64,000 nt of DNA from Acetobacter oryzifermentans (GTDB lineage Bacteria > Pseudomonadota > Alphaproteobacteria > Acetobacterales > Acetobacteraceae): NCBI RefSeq assembly GCF_001628715.1, contig NZ_CP011120.1:1891501-1955500 (forward strand), read 5' to 3'. The notes below the pieces were generated by a model that ran no database searches, was not told where the DNA came from, and saw only the letters and a list, made by a program, of their open reading frames with translations. Shown here piece by piece: positions 26,514 through 36,908 of the stretch. Made by a program: the position numbers and the translations under genes. Within the stretch, counting starts at the first letter, position 1. Each line of letters opens with the position of its first letter.

Positions 26514-28767
26514 GGTTGTCTTTCACCGACAAAATCAGAGTAGCCACAGTTCCTCTTTCTCCCGCTTTGTCTTCCAGACGCACTGTTCCACCATGATCTT
26601 CCATGATCTTTTTCACAATAGCCAAACCTAAACCAGTACCCTTGGCTTTGTGCGTCACATAAGGTTCCGTCAGACGATTTCTATCGTCCGATGGAAGCCC
26701 AACTCCGTTATCTGCCACTTCTATGGCGATATCTTCTGCACCTTCTATAATCCGAACCGACACTTCACCCTTTGTAGCGGATGCTTGATCTGTAGCTTCG
26801 CCCTGTCTGGCTGTCATGGCAATGGCATCCGCCGCATTCTGCAAAAGATTAATAAGTGCCTGACTTATCAATCTTCTATCACATCGTGCTTTGGGGCCTC
26901 TGTCTGGAATATCCAGATGGTAGGCAATTTCTGGGTGTGCGTTTCTTTGCAGAATCAGCACCTCACGCACAATACGCGAAATATCCTCGTCTTTCATGAC
27001 AGGCTGCGGCATACGCGCAAAGGCCGAAAACTCATCCACCATGCGCCCGATATCCCCCACCTGCCGCACAATTGTATCTGCACACTGCGAAAATGTATCG
27101 GGATCGGAAGTAATTTCTTTTAAAAAACGTCGCTTTAACCGTTCAGCCGCCAGTTGGATAGGCGTAAGCGGATTCTTGATTTCATGCGCAATACGCCGTG
27201 CCACATCGGCCCATGCAGCTTTACGTTGCGCCTGTTGCAGGGCCGTAATGTCATCAAATGTCATCACGTACCCTTCGGTAATCGTGCCCCGTAGCTCGGC
27301 CCCCAAACGCACCAACAAGGTACGCTGGCTAGCTTGCTGACCTATCTGAATTTCCCGCGTGAGCACAGCATCTGGCGTTGTGCGTGCTTCTTGCAAAAAC
27401 TCGGAAAATTCCGGCACACGTTGGGCCAAGGGCTCACCAATGGCATCCATTAAATCTGTTTGCAGCAAAACACAGGCAGCACGATTTGGCAGTTCGATAT
27501 TCTGCTTAACGTCCAGCCCAATCACACCGGCTGAAACGCCAGAAAGCACGGCCTCGGTAAACCGCCGACGTTCATTGATCTGCCCATATGCAGCCATCAA
27601 CTCCGAACGCTGGCTAGCCAGTTCTTCTGTCATGCGGTTAAAAGCGCGGGAAAGACTGGCAACTTCATCATCCCTGTCATTTTCAGGCACATGAACACCC
27701 AAATCCCCCTCACTTACCCGGCGCGCAGCTACGCTTAACAAACCCAGCGGGCGCGCAATCTGGTTTGCAAGCGCCAGCCCGATCAAGGCTGCTGCAGCAA
27801 GCACTAACAACGCCACCAACGCAAAGATCATGACAAATGTTAGCTGGATCTTGGCGCGGTTGTTGCTCAGCCGCTTGTAATCCGCCACCACCTTTTCCGT
27901 GCGATGCATGTGCTCCAGAATAGTTGGATCAACCAGCCGGGTAATGACCAGCATAAGCGCTGGCGTTTGAGAAAGTTCCACCACAGCCCGCACTGTGCGT
28001 TCATCTGGAGAATCCAGAATAGCCACATCGTTTGAGCGCGCCATAACCGTAGCCGCAGGAGGGGGCAGTTCCTGCAAATACCCCGTGCGGCTCATCAACC
28101 CGCCCGCGGCCACAACCTTGTTGGTAATGGGGTCATACACCAAGGCTTCTGTCAGCCCGCGCATGGTGGCCTGACTATCCAGCATTTGCGCCAAGGCATC
28201 GTGATCCTGAAACAGATCCATGCCACTGGCCGCCAGTTCGTTCTGGGCGCTCATGATGTAATTGGCCATCGAGAACGCATCTGTGCGGATATTGGCGTTA
28301 TGTTCCACCAGATACCCGCGAGAAGCCTGCAAAGCTTCATTCAACGCTGTGTTAACCCGGTCTGAAAACCAGATCTGAATGCCATAATGGAAAAACAACG
28401 TTGCAAATGCGCCCACAACCAGCGTGGGGGCCACAGCCACAATGCCAAACAGCGTAACCAGCCGCACATGCAGCCGCGCCCCAGCCAACCCCTTCCGATG
28501 CTCGCGCACCATTGGGCCGATACGGATAGCCAAGGCCACCACAAGCAGCGCCAGCACCATACCATTCAGGAACAGCAGCAAGGGTTCAATCAGGGAATAA
28601 TGCCCAAAGGACATCCCCCCTGAAAGCACTACAAACGTGGCAAACCCCAAACACAACGCCAACGCAGCAAGCGTAATGGCAACCGTTTTACGCTCCAGAG
28701 AACGCAAAAGCCAATGCAGGCGTGTGCGGGAAAGAAGGTGCCTTAGGGAGAACAGAAGCTGCTTCAT
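26503..28767 (-). CDS. ntrY: NtrY sensor histidine kinase
   Basis: 754 residues. Several N-terminal membrane helices (about 29-50, 60-82, 105-125) and a large periplasmic loop (about 130-300) are followed by another helix near 310-335. Then come HAMP (ARPLGLLSVAARRVSEGD), PAS (ERRRFTEAVLSGVSAGVIGLD) and HisKA with ARRIAHEIKNPLTPIQLAAERL, where the His is phosphorylated. The catalytic domain has NLLQNAADAI, DNGVGLP and GTGLGLAIVKKIMEDHGG. Cognate kinase of NtrX. Starts 9 bp after ntrC ends. Confidence 0.95.
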   Translation of the reverse strand: MKQLLFSLRHLLSRTRLHWLLRSLERKTVAITLAALALCLGFATFVVLSGGMSFGHYSLIEPLLLFLNGMVLALLVVALAIRIGPMVREHRKGLAGARLHVRLVTLFGIVAVAPTLVVGAFATLFFHYGIQIWFSDRVNTALNEALQASRGYLVEHNANIRTDAFSMANYIMSAQNELAASGMDLFQDHDALAQMLDSQATMRGLTEALVYDPITNKVVAAGGLMSRTGYLQELPPPAATVMARSNDVAILDSPDERTVRAVVELSQTPALMLVITRLVDPTILEHMHRTEKVVADYKRLSNNRAKIQLTFVMIFALVALLVLAAAALIGLALANQIARPLGLLSVAARRVSEGDLGVHVPENDRDDEVASLSRAFNRMTEELASQRSELMAAYGQINERRRFTEAVLSGVSAGVIGLDVKQNIELPNRAACVLLQTDLMDAIGEPLAQRVPEFSEFLQEARTTPDAVLTREIQIGQQASQRTLLVRLGAELRGTITEGYVMTFDDITALQQAQRKAAWADVARRIAHEIKNPLTPIQLAAERLKRRFLKEITSDPDTFSQCADTIVRQVGDIGRMVDEFSAFARMPQPVMKDEDISRIVREVLILQRNAHPEIAYHLDIPDRGPKARCDRRLISQALINLLQNAADAIAMTARQGEATDQASATKGEVSVRIIEGAEDIAIEVADNGVGLPSDDRNRLTEPYVTHKAKGTGLGLAIVKKIMEDHGGTVRLEDKAGERGTVATLILSVKDNHGA

Positions 28768-28776
28768 ACCTAAGGA

Positions 28777-30219
28777 TCAGACTACGCCACGAACGACAGG
28801 AATCTCAAGGTCTCGAATTTTTTTCCGCAATGTATTTCGGTTCAGGCCTAACATGGCAGCAGCTTTGATCTGGTTGCCGCGTGTTTCGGCCAGTGTCATC
28901 TGGATAAGCGGACGTTCAACTTCTGCAATAATCCGGGCATGCAGATCATGCAGCGGCACGCCATCCCGCCCGGCTTCCAGATAACGGGCGATATGGCGAG
29001 AAACAGATTCCGACAAAGGCTCCGCCGCCATAACGCTGTTGGGAATCGGATCATACGCCAGAGGTTCGGCCAGTTCTGCATCAATTACATCGCCGGTGAT
29101 GGTTTCCTGAGAATACAGGGCCACAATACGGCGGATGAGGTTTTCCAATTCTCGCACATTACCCGGCCAGCGCCAGGCCTGAAGCCTTGTAATGGCACTT
29201 TCATCCAGGATTCTGTACGTTCCGCCATCATCCCGACACTGAGAGAGAAAATGCCGCGCCAGCAGCGGAATATCTTCCAACCTTTCCCGCAGTGGTGGCA
29301 GGCGCAACGGCACCACATTCAGGCGGTAATACAGATCCTCACGGAACGTACCTGCCTGAATAGCCTGCCGCAGATCTCTATGCGTAGCAGCTATAATGCG
29401 CACATCTGCACGCAAGGGCGTTGTGCCCCCTACTGTGGTAAATTCACCTTCCTGCAAAACACGTAGTAAACGGGTTTGTGCCTCCTGCGGCATGTCTCCA
29501 ATTTCATCCAGAAATAGCGTGCCGCCTGTGGCCTGCTCAAACCGTCCGGGCATGCGGCCTAACGTGCCGCCACGTTCATACCCAAACAATTCGCTTTCAA
29601 TCTGCTTGCGCGGAATAGCCGCCATATTGACGGCCACAAAAGGCCCACTTCTGCGCCGGCCATATTCGTGCAATGCGTGAGCTACCAGTTCCTTACCCGT
29701 ACCGCTTTCCCCAGAAATCATGACTGTGAGATCAGAAGTGGTCAGGCGGGCAATGCTGCGATAGATCCCCTGCATAACAACGGACTGCCCAATTAAAGGC
29801 AAGCGTTCTTCTGGCGGTTGATCGGCCGCTGGTTTTTCGGCTTCCTGCACTGGGGTTGTAAGCGCTCTTGCCACAACCGCCAGCAGTTCCTTTAAATCAA
29901 ACGGCTTGGCCAGATATTCAAACGCGCCACGTTGCGTGGCTTTTACCGCTGTTGTGAGAGTTGATTGCGCGCTCATGACAATAACGCGCAGATCAGGCCG
30001 AAATTGGCGAATGCGCGTAACCAGATCCAGCCCACTGCCATCTGGCATGATCACATCCGTAATCACCAAATCCCCCTCACCTTCCTGCACCCATTGCCAG
30101 AGTGTGTTTACGGATGGTGTGGTTTGCACCTGATAGCCTGCCCGACCCAATGCCTGCCCCAGCACAGTGCGAATAGAACGATCATCATCAGCAACAAGAA
30201 TAGTGGGCAGCGGTGTCAT
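28777..30219 (-). CDS. ntrC: NtrC-type response regulator with degenerate sigma-54 contact loop
   Basis: 480 residues: receiver with Asp55 ([10 protein letters not shown]), AAA+ domain with Walker A GESGTGKE (about 170-177) and Walker [11 protein letters not shown], and a Fis-type HTH ([18 protein letters not shown]). Position among ntrB, ntrY and ntrX identifies it as NtrC. In place of the canonical GAFTGA between ESELFG and GRFEQA it has GGTLGRMP and is 3 residues shorter. Rhodobacter capsulatus NtrC also lacks GAFTGA and works with sigma-70. The ATPase motifs remain, so it may oligomerise but is unlikely to remodel sigma-54. Confidence 0.93.
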   Translation of the reverse strand: MTPLPTILVADDDRSIRTVLGQALGRAGYQVQTTPSVNTLWQWVQEGEGDLVITDVIMPDGSGLDLVTRIRQFRPDLRVIVMSAQSTLTTAVKATQRGAFEYLAKPFDLKELLAVVARALTTPVQEAEKPAADQPPEERLPLIGQSVVMQGIYRSIARLTTSDLTVMISGESGTGKELVAHALHEYGRRRSGPFVAVNMAAIPRKQIESELFGYERGGTLGRMPGRFEQATGGTLFLDEIGDMPQEAQTRLLRVLQEGEFTTVGGTTPLRADVRIIAATHRDLRQAIQAGTFREDLYYRLNVVPLRLPPLRERLEDIPLLARHFLSQCRDDGGTYRILDESAITRLQAWRWPGNVRELENLIRRIVALYSQETITGDVIDAELAEPLAYDPIPNSVMAAEPLSESVSRHIARYLEAGRDGVPLHDLHARIIAEVERPLIQMTLAETRGNQIKAAAMLGLNRNTLRKKIRDLEIPVVRGVV

Positions 30220-30275
30220 AACGTCTCAAACCAGATAAAAAGCTGAAAAACAGAACTGTTGCACAAAAGGGTATC

Positions 30276-31385
30276 TCACCCGGAATGCCCCATATGGTCG
30301 ACAATCGGCAGAAACAAGCTGATTTCCGTACAGCCGCGGCGGCTTTCTACCTCAATAACGCCACCGTGGTCGTCCATCACCTTACCGACCAAAGCAAGCC
30401 CCAGCCCGCTTCCGTTTACCTTGGTGGATACAAAGGGCTCGAACAAATGAGGGCGCACTGTTTCGGAAATACCCGGCCCTGTATCTCGCACAGTAACAAC
30501 CAGCGGAAGGTGCCGCCATTGGGCCGTACCCGGCACAGCCACCCGAATACCGGGGCGATAGCTGGTAAGCAGCGTGATCTCCCCGCCTTTATCGGTATTG
30601 CGTATGGCTTCGGCTGCGTTTTTCACTAAGTTAAGCAAAACCTGCACCAACCTGTCCCGATCCCCCCATACATGCGGGAGGGAGGGATCATAACGCTCTA
30701 TAATTTTGATACCCTTGGCAAAACCGTTGCTGGCCAGCAGGCGCACATGTTCCAATATTCTGTGAATATTGAGTGCCCGGAAATCCAGATTGGCTTCACC
30801 AAACATGCCCATGCGGTCAACCAGCGCATCAATACGGTCAACCTCATCACAAATCAGGGTGGCCAGATCACGGTCTGCATCTGTTACGGCCTGTTCCAGC
30901 AACTGCGCAGCCCCTTTAATGCCAGATAGCGGGTTGCGCACCTCATGCGCCAGCATGGCGGCCAGCCCGGAAACGCTGCGGGCCGCAGAACGGTAGGCAA
31001 GTTGCTGATCCAACATACGGGCTGCGGAAGGCTCATGAAATGTCAGTAAAATGATGTCCGGGTAATCTGGCACATCAGCGGCCTGCACACTGACACTTTC
31101 ATGATGAAAGCGTGGGGAACTAAACAGCAGTTCATGCTCTGTTACACTTCCACCACGGGTGCGCACATGCTGAAGCAGCAGGTAAACCGGATGGTCCTGC
31201 GGAACAACTTCTGCCAAACCACCGTGCCGTAACTGATGGCGAGACATGCCAAAAAACTCTTCTGCCGCCATATTGGCAGCAAGAATTGTATTTTGTGGCC
31301 CTATTTCCAAAACCGGAACGGGCAGACTGTCCAGAACAAGCGCCGCATCGGGCTGAGCAACCCCATGCGCTGCTTTTACCTTCAC
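30276..31385 (-). CDS. ntrB: NtrB (GlnL) nitrogen sensor kinase
   Basis: 369 residues, soluble. A PAS-like domain (about 15-130; [20 protein letters not shown]) is followed by the His box [25 protein letters not shown]. The ATP-binding domain has [20 protein letters not shown] and [18 protein letters not shown]. NtrB phosphorylates or dephosphorylates NtrC under PII control; a PII gene lies at 49.0 kb. The start is GTG 31385, overlapping the dusB stop by 4 bp (GTGA). A 56-bp gap separates it from ntrC. Confidence 0.95.
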   Translation of the reverse strand: MKVKAAHGVAQPDAALVLDSLPVPVLEIGPQNTILAANMAAEEFFGMSRHQLRHGGLAEVVPQDHPVYLLLQHVRTRGGSVTEHELLFSSPRFHHESVSVQAADVPDYPDIILLTFHEPSAARMLDQQLAYRSAARSVSGLAAMLAHEVRNPLSGIKGAAQLLEQAVTDADRDLATLICDEVDRIDALVDRMGMFGEANLDFRALNIHRILEHVRLLASNGFAKGIKIIERYDPSLPHVWGDRDRLVQVLLNLVKNAAEAIRNTDKGGEITLLTSYRPGIRVAVPGTAQWRHLPLVVTVRDTGPGISETVRPHLFEPFVSTKVNGSGLGLALVGKVMDDHGGVIEVESRRGCTEISLFLPIVDHMGHSG

Positions 31386-32452
31386 GCCGCCTGAACCTGA
31401 TCTTGCTGCTGCGCCATGGCATGACGGGAAACGCGCGGCTCTCGCACCGCACCAGCCGCAATTTGCTGATCGTAAAAATCAGCAATCATGGCAATGGCTT
31501 CTTCTGGCGTTTCCACTCGATTAAACGCCGCGCGGAATGATGCCGAGCCATGCAGTCCTGCCGAATACCAAGAGACATGCTTGCGTGCCAGACGCAGGCC
31601 GGGGCGCTGGCCAAAGTGCTCCAGCATCATATTATAATGTTCTAGCACAATGGCTTTTTCTTCCGGCAAAGCAGGATCGGGAATTTCCTGCCCCGTACGC
31701 AAAGCGTGTGCCACCTGCGCCAAAAACCACGGACGCCCGTAACAGCCACGTCCGATCATTACCCCATCTGCGCCAGATTGCGCCAATGCCTCCCGCGCAT
31801 CCCCAACCGTAAGAATGTCACCATTCACGATAACGGGTAGATCCACCGCGTCCTTTACATTTTTCACAAAGGCCCAGTTGGCCGTGCCATTATAAAACTG
31901 CTGGCGCGTGCGGCCATGCACCGTAATCATGCGGATACCCACATCCTGCGCAATACGCGCCAGCACAGGGGCATTTAGGTGTTCATGGTCCCAGCCCATG
32001 CGCATTTTAAGGGTAACGGGTACCGGCACGGCTTTAACCACGGCAGCCAGCAAACGCTCGGCAGCCCCTTCATCCCGCATAAGGGCAGAACCGGCCATCT
32101 GGCCAACGGCCACTTTTTTAACCGGGCAACCAAAATTGATATCAATAAGATCTGCCCCGCGGCCTACGGCAATACGCGCGGCCTCTGCCATGGCATCCGG
32201 GTCGCACCCTGCAAGCTGCACGGCATTTGGGCCACCCGCATCCGCCACCTCCGCCATACGCAGGGTGGTATCGTTTTCACGCACCATCGCCCAAGAGGCG
32301 ATCATTTCAGAAACAACAAGACCGGCCCCCAACTTGCGTGCCAGACGCCGAAACGGCAGATCTGTCACACCAGACATGGGGGCCAGAATGACAGGCGTAT
32401 CCAAAACGATACTGCCCAGAGTAATGGGACGCAGGGTGGGTTGCGTATGCAC
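31382..32452 (-). CDS. dusB: tRNA-dihydrouridine synthase (DusB/NifR3)
   Basis: 356 residues. An FMN-dependent TIM barrel reduces uridines in the tRNA D-loop. Motifs are [35 protein letters not shown] with the catalytic Cys, [22 protein letters not shown] and [11 protein letters not shown]. NifR3 is classically co-transcribed upstream of ntrBC in alphaproteobacteria, as here, coupled to ntrB by a 4-bp overlap. The 84 bp between it and ispDF shows no gene. Confidence 0.95.
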   Translation of the reverse strand: MHTQPTLRPITLGSIVLDTPVILAPMSGVTDLPFRRLARKLGAGLVVSEMIASWAMVRENDTTLRMAEVADAGGPNAVQLAGCDPDAMAEAARIAVGRGADLIDINFGCPVKKVAVGQMAGSALMRDEGAAERLLAAVVKAVPVPVTLKMRMGWDHEHLNAPVLARIAQDVGIRMITVHGRTRQQFYNGTANWAFVKNVKDAVDLPVIVNGDILTVGDAREALAQSGADGVMIGRGCYGRPWFLAQVAHALRTGQEIPDPALPEEKAIVLEHYNMMLEHFGQRPGLRLARKHVSWYSAGLHGSASFRAAFNRVETPEEAIAMIADFYDQQIAAGAVREPRVSRHAMAQQQDQVQAA

Positions 32453-32536
32453 TGTTATTTCCGTTTGCCTATGATTTAGGCAGAAATACAGCCACCCTGC
32501 GCCTTACGCAACATAAGAAACCGTAATGGCGCCAGC

Positions 32537-33727
32537 TTAGGGCACCAGAACAGAAACTGTAGCCGTGCAGGCAATACCTTCTTCACGCCCGGTAAAGCCC
32601 AGACGTTCGGATGTGGTGGCCTTAACGGAAATCCGATCCACATCCACTTCCAGCAAATCTGCCAGACGTTTGCGCATGGCTTCAGAATGCGGGCCAATTT
32701 TAGGGCGCTCGCAAATCAGTGTCAGATCCGCATTTACCAGCATGCCGCCGCGTTCACGGATACGCTGGCCTGCGTGCACCAGAAAGCGGGCGCTATCTGC
32801 GTTTTTCCACTCATTCTGGCTGGGTGGAAAATGGCGGCCAATATCACCTTCAGCCAATGCACCATAAATGGCATCACACAACGCATGGATACCCACATCG
32901 GCATCTGAATGCCCGGCCAAGCCTTTGGTATGGGGCACCGTAATACCGCACAGGATGAGCGGACGCCCTTCCTCAAACGCATGCACATCGTAACCCAGCC
33001 CTACGCGCGGCAGAAGCGTGGGGCCGATCAGTCGTTCCAGACGCACCAGATCACCCTCATATGTCAGCTTGATATTATCTTCATCACCCGCCACCAACGC
33101 GACGCTGAACCCGGCATCTTCCAGCAGTTTGGCATCATCCGTTGCACTCACGGATGCAGCGCCACGATGGAGATCTAAAAACAGGCCAAAGCGGAAGCCC
33201 TGTGGCGTTTGGGCACGATAAAGATGATCCCGCGGGACGGTGCCATCAATCACACCATCTTTTTCCCGCTTGAGTGTATCCGCCACTGGCACAGCCGGAA
33301 TGGCCCCAGGATGCTGCTCCAATGCAGAAACAACATTGCCAATCACCTGCGCGGTCACATACGGGCGGGCCCCATCATGCACCAGCACGATATGCGGCTT
33401 TTCGGCTTCTGGCAGTTTATCCAGTGCCTCCAGCCCTGCGCGCACACTGGCTTGCCGGGTTTCACCCCCAGCTACTGGCGGCAGAATCTTCAATCCTTCC
33501 AGCGCCTCGTTCAAGGAGGCAGGATCTCCGACTGGCTGAATAGAGGTGACATGAGGCAATAAAGCTTGCGCTGCATGACGGATTACGGGTTGTCCAGCCA
33601 GCAGCACGTACTGCTTGGGAATGGAAGAACCCGTAGTGGCGGCATAACGACTGCCCGTACCGGCAGCCAAAAGAATGGCGGCTACTCGCATGTACGAAGC
33701 AATGGGGCGGCCTGCCTTGTCCGTCAA
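32537..33727 (-). CDS. ispDF: bifunctional IspD-IspF isoprenoid enzyme
   Basis: 396 residues fuse two non-consecutive MEP-pathway enzymes. The N-terminal IspD (CDP-ME synthase) has [17 protein letters not shown] (from residue 13), VLVHDGARP and VPVADTLKR. The C-terminal IspF (MECDP synthase; from about 240) has [17 protein letters not shown] with the metal-binding Dx[16 protein letters not shown] and the C-terminal [17 protein letters not shown]. The fusion is common in alphaproteobacteria. The start may be residue 1 or Met13. First clear gene of the operon running to hflX; a GT2 gene lies 25 bp upstream. Confidence 0.96.
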   Translation of the reverse strand: MTDKAGRPIASYMRVAAILLAAGTGSRYAATTGSSIPKQYVLLAGQPVIRHAAQALLPHVTSIQPVGDPASLNEALEGLKILPPVAGGETRQASVRAGLEALDKLPEAEKPHIVLVHDGARPYVTAQVIGNVVSALEQHPGAIPAVPVADTLKREKDGVIDGTVPRDHLYRAQTPQGFRFGLFLDLHRGAASVSATDDAKLLEDAGFSVALVAGDEDNIKLTYEGDLVRLERLIGPTLLPRVGLGYDVHAFEEGRPLILCGITVPHTKGLAGHSDADVGIHALCDAIYGALAEGDIGRHFPPSQNEWKNADSARFLVHAGQRIRERGGMLVNADLTLICERPKIGPHSEAMRKRLADLLEVDVDRISVKATTSERLGFTGREEGIACTATVSVLVP

Positions 33728-33752
33728 GCCTCAAAATAGACAGAACACGGCT

Positions 33753-34727
33753 TTAGGGTTGGGCCGTATGCTCTTTTTCCTGCGCCGGGCGATAGGCTTC
33801 TACCAGATAAAGCGGGCGTTTTTTGGTTTCGTTAAAAATACGGCCCACATATTCGCCTATCAAGCCAACTGTCATAAGCTGGATACCGCCTAAAAACAGG
33901 ATAACCGCCATAAGGCTGGGGTAACCCGCCACCCGGTTACCAAATAACAGGGTGCACCCAACAATCCAGATACCGTAGCACACAGCCAGTATGGAAATAC
34001 CAAGCCCCATATATGTGCTTAACTGAAGCGGCAGCACAGAAAACGAGGTGATTCCCTCCAGCGCGAAGTTCCACAAAGACCAGTAATTAAAACTGCTCTT
34101 ACCCGCAGAACGTGGGGCACGATCATACAGAACGGCGCGGGATGGAAAGCCAACCCAAGCAAACAGCCCTTTCATAAACCTGTGCCGTTCACGCAGTAGC
34201 AACAGACTATCCACCAGCCTGCGGCTCATCAGCCGGAAATCCCCTGTATCTGGCGGAATAACCACTTTGTTGCCTAGCCGCTTCATGACACGGTAGAACA
34301 TCCATGCTGTCAGCCGTTTGGGAATAGTCTCCCCTTCCCGCGTGTTGCGGCGGGCGTAAACGGTATCTACATCATCTGTCCATGCGGCTACCAGATCGGC
34401 AATAACTTCTGGTGGATCCTGTAAATCGGCATCAATTACAATAATGCCGCGCGTACCCCGTGCATGATCCAACCCTGCTGTTAGAGCAATTTCCTTACCA
34501 AAATTGCGGGAAAGGTTCACAACACTTACGCGCCCATCCTGCTCTGCCAGAGCATACATGCCAGCCAACGTTTGATCCCGCGAGCCATCGTTTACGTAAA
34601 CAACCTCCCACGGCGCACCAATCCCTTCCATAACGGCAGATAGCCGCTGGTGAAAAATTGGCAGAACTTCCTGTTCATTATAACAGGGCACAACCACGCT
34701 AAACGCTGGCGAAAAACCAGATGGCAA
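33753..34727 (-). CDS. GtrB/ArnC-like polyprenyl-phosphate glycosyltransferase (GT2)
   Basis: 324 residues. The GT-A domain has FSVVVPCYNEQEVLP, YVNDGSRDQTL, LSRNFGKEIALTAGLDHA, the metal-binding IDADLQDPPE and PPDTGDFRLMSRR. Two C-terminal membrane helices (about 235-257 and 270-292) are typical of GtrB/ArnC/DPM1-type enzymes. These load a sugar onto undecaprenyl phosphate so it can be flipped and added to LPS or lipid outside. No flippase (GtrA) or GT-C gtr gene is adjacent, though the YfhO-like gene at 37-39 kb could be the periplasmic transferase. Confidence 0.9.
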   Translation of the reverse strand: MPSGFSPAFSVVVPCYNEQEVLPIFHQRLSAVMEGIGAPWEVVYVNDGSRDQTLAGMYALAEQDGRVSVVNLSRNFGKEIALTAGLDHARGTRGIIVIDADLQDPPEVIADLVAAWTDDVDTVYARRNTREGETIPKRLTAWMFYRVMKRLGNKVVIPPDTGDFRLMSRRLVDSLLLLRERHRFMKGLFAWVGFPSRAVLYDRAPRSAGKSSFNYWSLWNFALEGITSFSVLPLQLSTYMGLGISILAVCYGIWIVGCTLLFGNRVAGYPSLMAVILFLGGIQLMTVGLIGEYVGRIFNETKKRPLYLVEAYRPAQEKEHTAQP

Positions 34728-35051
34728 AATTTTTTCCTCTCATTCAGCATCGAACAAGACTATCTCAATCAAGCAAGCCATCAGATGTTGGAGCTTGCTC
34801 CATGCTGCCAGTTTATACAGATACCAAAGCACAAAAAGCTTAAATAATAAGTGCTACAGATTTTGCCTAAAGGCTGTTGTCAAATCCGCAACAGGGTGCG
34901 GCAAATTCTCTCCAATACGGCATTCTCAGGCTTGCATCCCGCCTGTGGCAAACTAAAAGAGCCCCATATGGCGCTTTATATCTTCTTTCAGGGATAATAT
35001 TACCTCATGGCCACGCAAGAAATATTAAAAGAAAATGTAAAGGATGCGCCT

Positions 35052-36833
35052 ATGGTGCTCCAGAACATTATTTTTCCGGCTCTTCAGTCCGTTATCCCTG
35101 AAGATCTGTATTTTCGGGCTCTGAATGAAAAGGTTGAGCTTTTTCGTGCTGCGCCAGAAACACTTTCATTTCATGCGGGCGGGCGGGCTGCCTTTGATAC
35201 ATACTTTAATGGCATTACCGTTGAACGGTGGCGTGAACTCTGTGCCATTGAGAACCTGAGCCTGACGCTGGAAGGCAAAGGCAAGTTTATTGTCCGCTTT
35301 GGGCTGCATCAGCTAGGCCTGCCCCACCGGTGGTTGTTTGAACACACAGTGGAACTGGAAGAAGGCGCACCGGTCTCTCTGGATCTGCCATTCTGGGCTG
35401 GTCTGGAACGCGGCCTGCTTTATATGTGGGTGGAAGCGCTGGAAGATGGTTACCTGCGCGGCGGCAATGTTTCCACCACACAGCAGCCAGTGCGAGATGC
35501 CCGCATGGCTATTGTTATCACACACTTTAACCGTAAACCGCACCTGCTCCCTGCCCTGCAAAAGCTTGAAGCTGGCCTGAAGAATGCACCACAGTGGAAA
35601 GACCGGGTGCAGGTTATTGTGGTCGATAACTCTCAAAACGTCACACCTGATGAAGCCGGAAGCGCGCTGGTTATACCTAACCGGAATCTGGGTGGCGCTG
35701 GCGGCTTTACCCGCGGGTTGCTGTACGCAAAAGACCACGGCTTTACGCACTGCCTGTTCATGGATGATGATGCTAGCTGTGACTTTGAGGCCGTTTGCCG
35801 TGCCTACATGCTGCTGAGCTACAGCACGGAAGATCGCGCTGCCATTGTAGGCAGCCAGCTTCGTGAAACTGTGCCTTGGCAGCTGCACGAAGCCGGAGCG
35901 CGTTTTGTAAAAGGCCGGTGGATTGCCCGTAAACACATGCTGGACATGCGCAATATCCACCACCTTTTGCTTTCAGAAATGGATGATTCCGCCGCCAACT
36001 ACGGCGGCTGGTGGTTCTTTGCCTTTCCCATTTCTGCCGTGCGCCACTTCCCCTACCCCTTCTTTGTGCGCGGGGATGACGCGGAATTCTCGCTCCAGAA
36101 CAAATTCCCGCTGGTAACGATGAACGGCATCTGCTCCATGGCAGAAGACTTCAGCGTCAAGGAAAGCCCGATGACGCGGTATCTGGGCCTGCGCGCGACC
36201 ATGGTACTGATGATGCTGAATGGAGAAGAAAAGTCCAAACCATATCTGGATGTTTTTCTGGTCTGGTTCCGTGGTGTTCTGTTCTCCTACAATTACGCCA
36301 GCGCCAAAGCGTTAATCATGGCCATGAAGCACGTGATGGAGGGGCCTGAATTCTTTGTGCGCAACATGGATATGGCTAACGTACGTGCCCAGATTGGCGC
36401 CCTGACACCCAGTGAAAAAATGGTGCCTTATGATCTGAAAGATATTGAGGTTCTGCACCATCATCATCACGATGGACGTATCCGACGCCTGGCACGGCTT
36501 GTCACTCTCAACGGTACACTTCTGCCAGCCGTATTGATGCGGGATGATGTGCGCTTCCAGTTCAAAGACTTTAACGCGGCTTTCCGTGATATCTTCCGTT
36601 TTAAACACGTGCTTTACTATCACGAAGCCACGCGCACGGGTTATGTCGCCACTCAGAACAGAAAACTGTTTTTCGAGCTCTGGAAAGAAGGGTTGGCAGT
36701 GTGTGCAAAATTTGCGCGCGCCATGCCTGCCCTGCAACAAGCTTATGTCAAAGCGCTGCCAAATATGACAACTGAAGATTTCTGGCGCCATGTTTACAAA
36801 AATGAACTGACAACAGAAGAAAAAAAGAGCTGA
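35052..36833 (+). CDS. GlfT2-like galactofuranosyltransferase, copy 1
   Basis: About 593 residues from ATG 35052, which has a good AAGGA 8 nt upstream; ATG 35007 lacks one. A beta-sandwich N-terminal domain (about 1-145) precedes a GT-A fold: MAIVITHFNRKPHLLPAL, VVDNSQN, NLGGAGGFTRGLLY, the metal-binding FMDDDA, YGGWWFFAFP and FFVRGDDAEF. The order and the GWWFF/RGDD motifs match GlfT2, the mycobacterial enzyme that polymerises galactofuranose from UDP-Galf. With glf downstream, a Galf transferase is likely. A run of five His occurs near residue 474. Ends at a terminator. Confidence 0.85.
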   Translation: MVLQNIIFPALQSVIPEDLYFRALNEKVELFRAAPETLSFHAGGRAAFDTYFNGITVERWRELCAIENLSLTLEGKGKFIVRFGLHQLGLPHRWLFEHTVELEEGAPVSLDLPFWAGLERGLLYMWVEALEDGYLRGGNVSTTQQPVRDARMAIVITHFNRKPHLLPALQKLEAGLKNAPQWKDRVQVIVVDNSQNVTPDEAGSALVIPNRNLGGAGGFTRGLLYAKDHGFTHCLFMDDDASCDFEAVCRAYMLLSYSTEDRAAIVGSQLRETVPWQLHEAGARFVKGRWIARKHMLDMRNIHHLLLSEMDDSAANYGGWWFFAFPISAVRHFPYPFFVRGDDAEFSLQNKFPLVTMNGICSMAEDFSVKESPMTRYLGLRATMVLMMLNGEEKSKPYLDVFLVWFRGVLFSYNYASAKALIMAMKHVMEGPEFFVRNMDMANVRAQIGALTPSEKMVPYDLKDIEVLHHHHHDGRIRRLARLVTLNGTLLPAVLMRDDVRFQFKDFNAAFRDIFRFKHVLYYHEATRTGYVATQNRKLFFELWKEGLAVCAKFARAMPALQQAYVKALPNMTTEDFWRHVYKNELTTEEKKS

Positions 36834-36870
36834 GTTTATCAAAGTCTTTTTCTTAATCTGACGTATCAGA

Positions 36871-36905
36871 AAAAAGCCCGGCAAAAATATTGCCGGGCTT
36901 TTTGA
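36871..36905. terminator. bidirectional terminator between GlfT2-like gene and YfhO-like gene
   Basis: Stem AAAAAGCCCGGCAA (36871-36884)/TTGCCGGGCTTTTT (36890-36903) with a 5-nt loop, in the 75-bp gap between convergent genes. Confidence 0.92.
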
Positions 36906-36908
36906 GTA

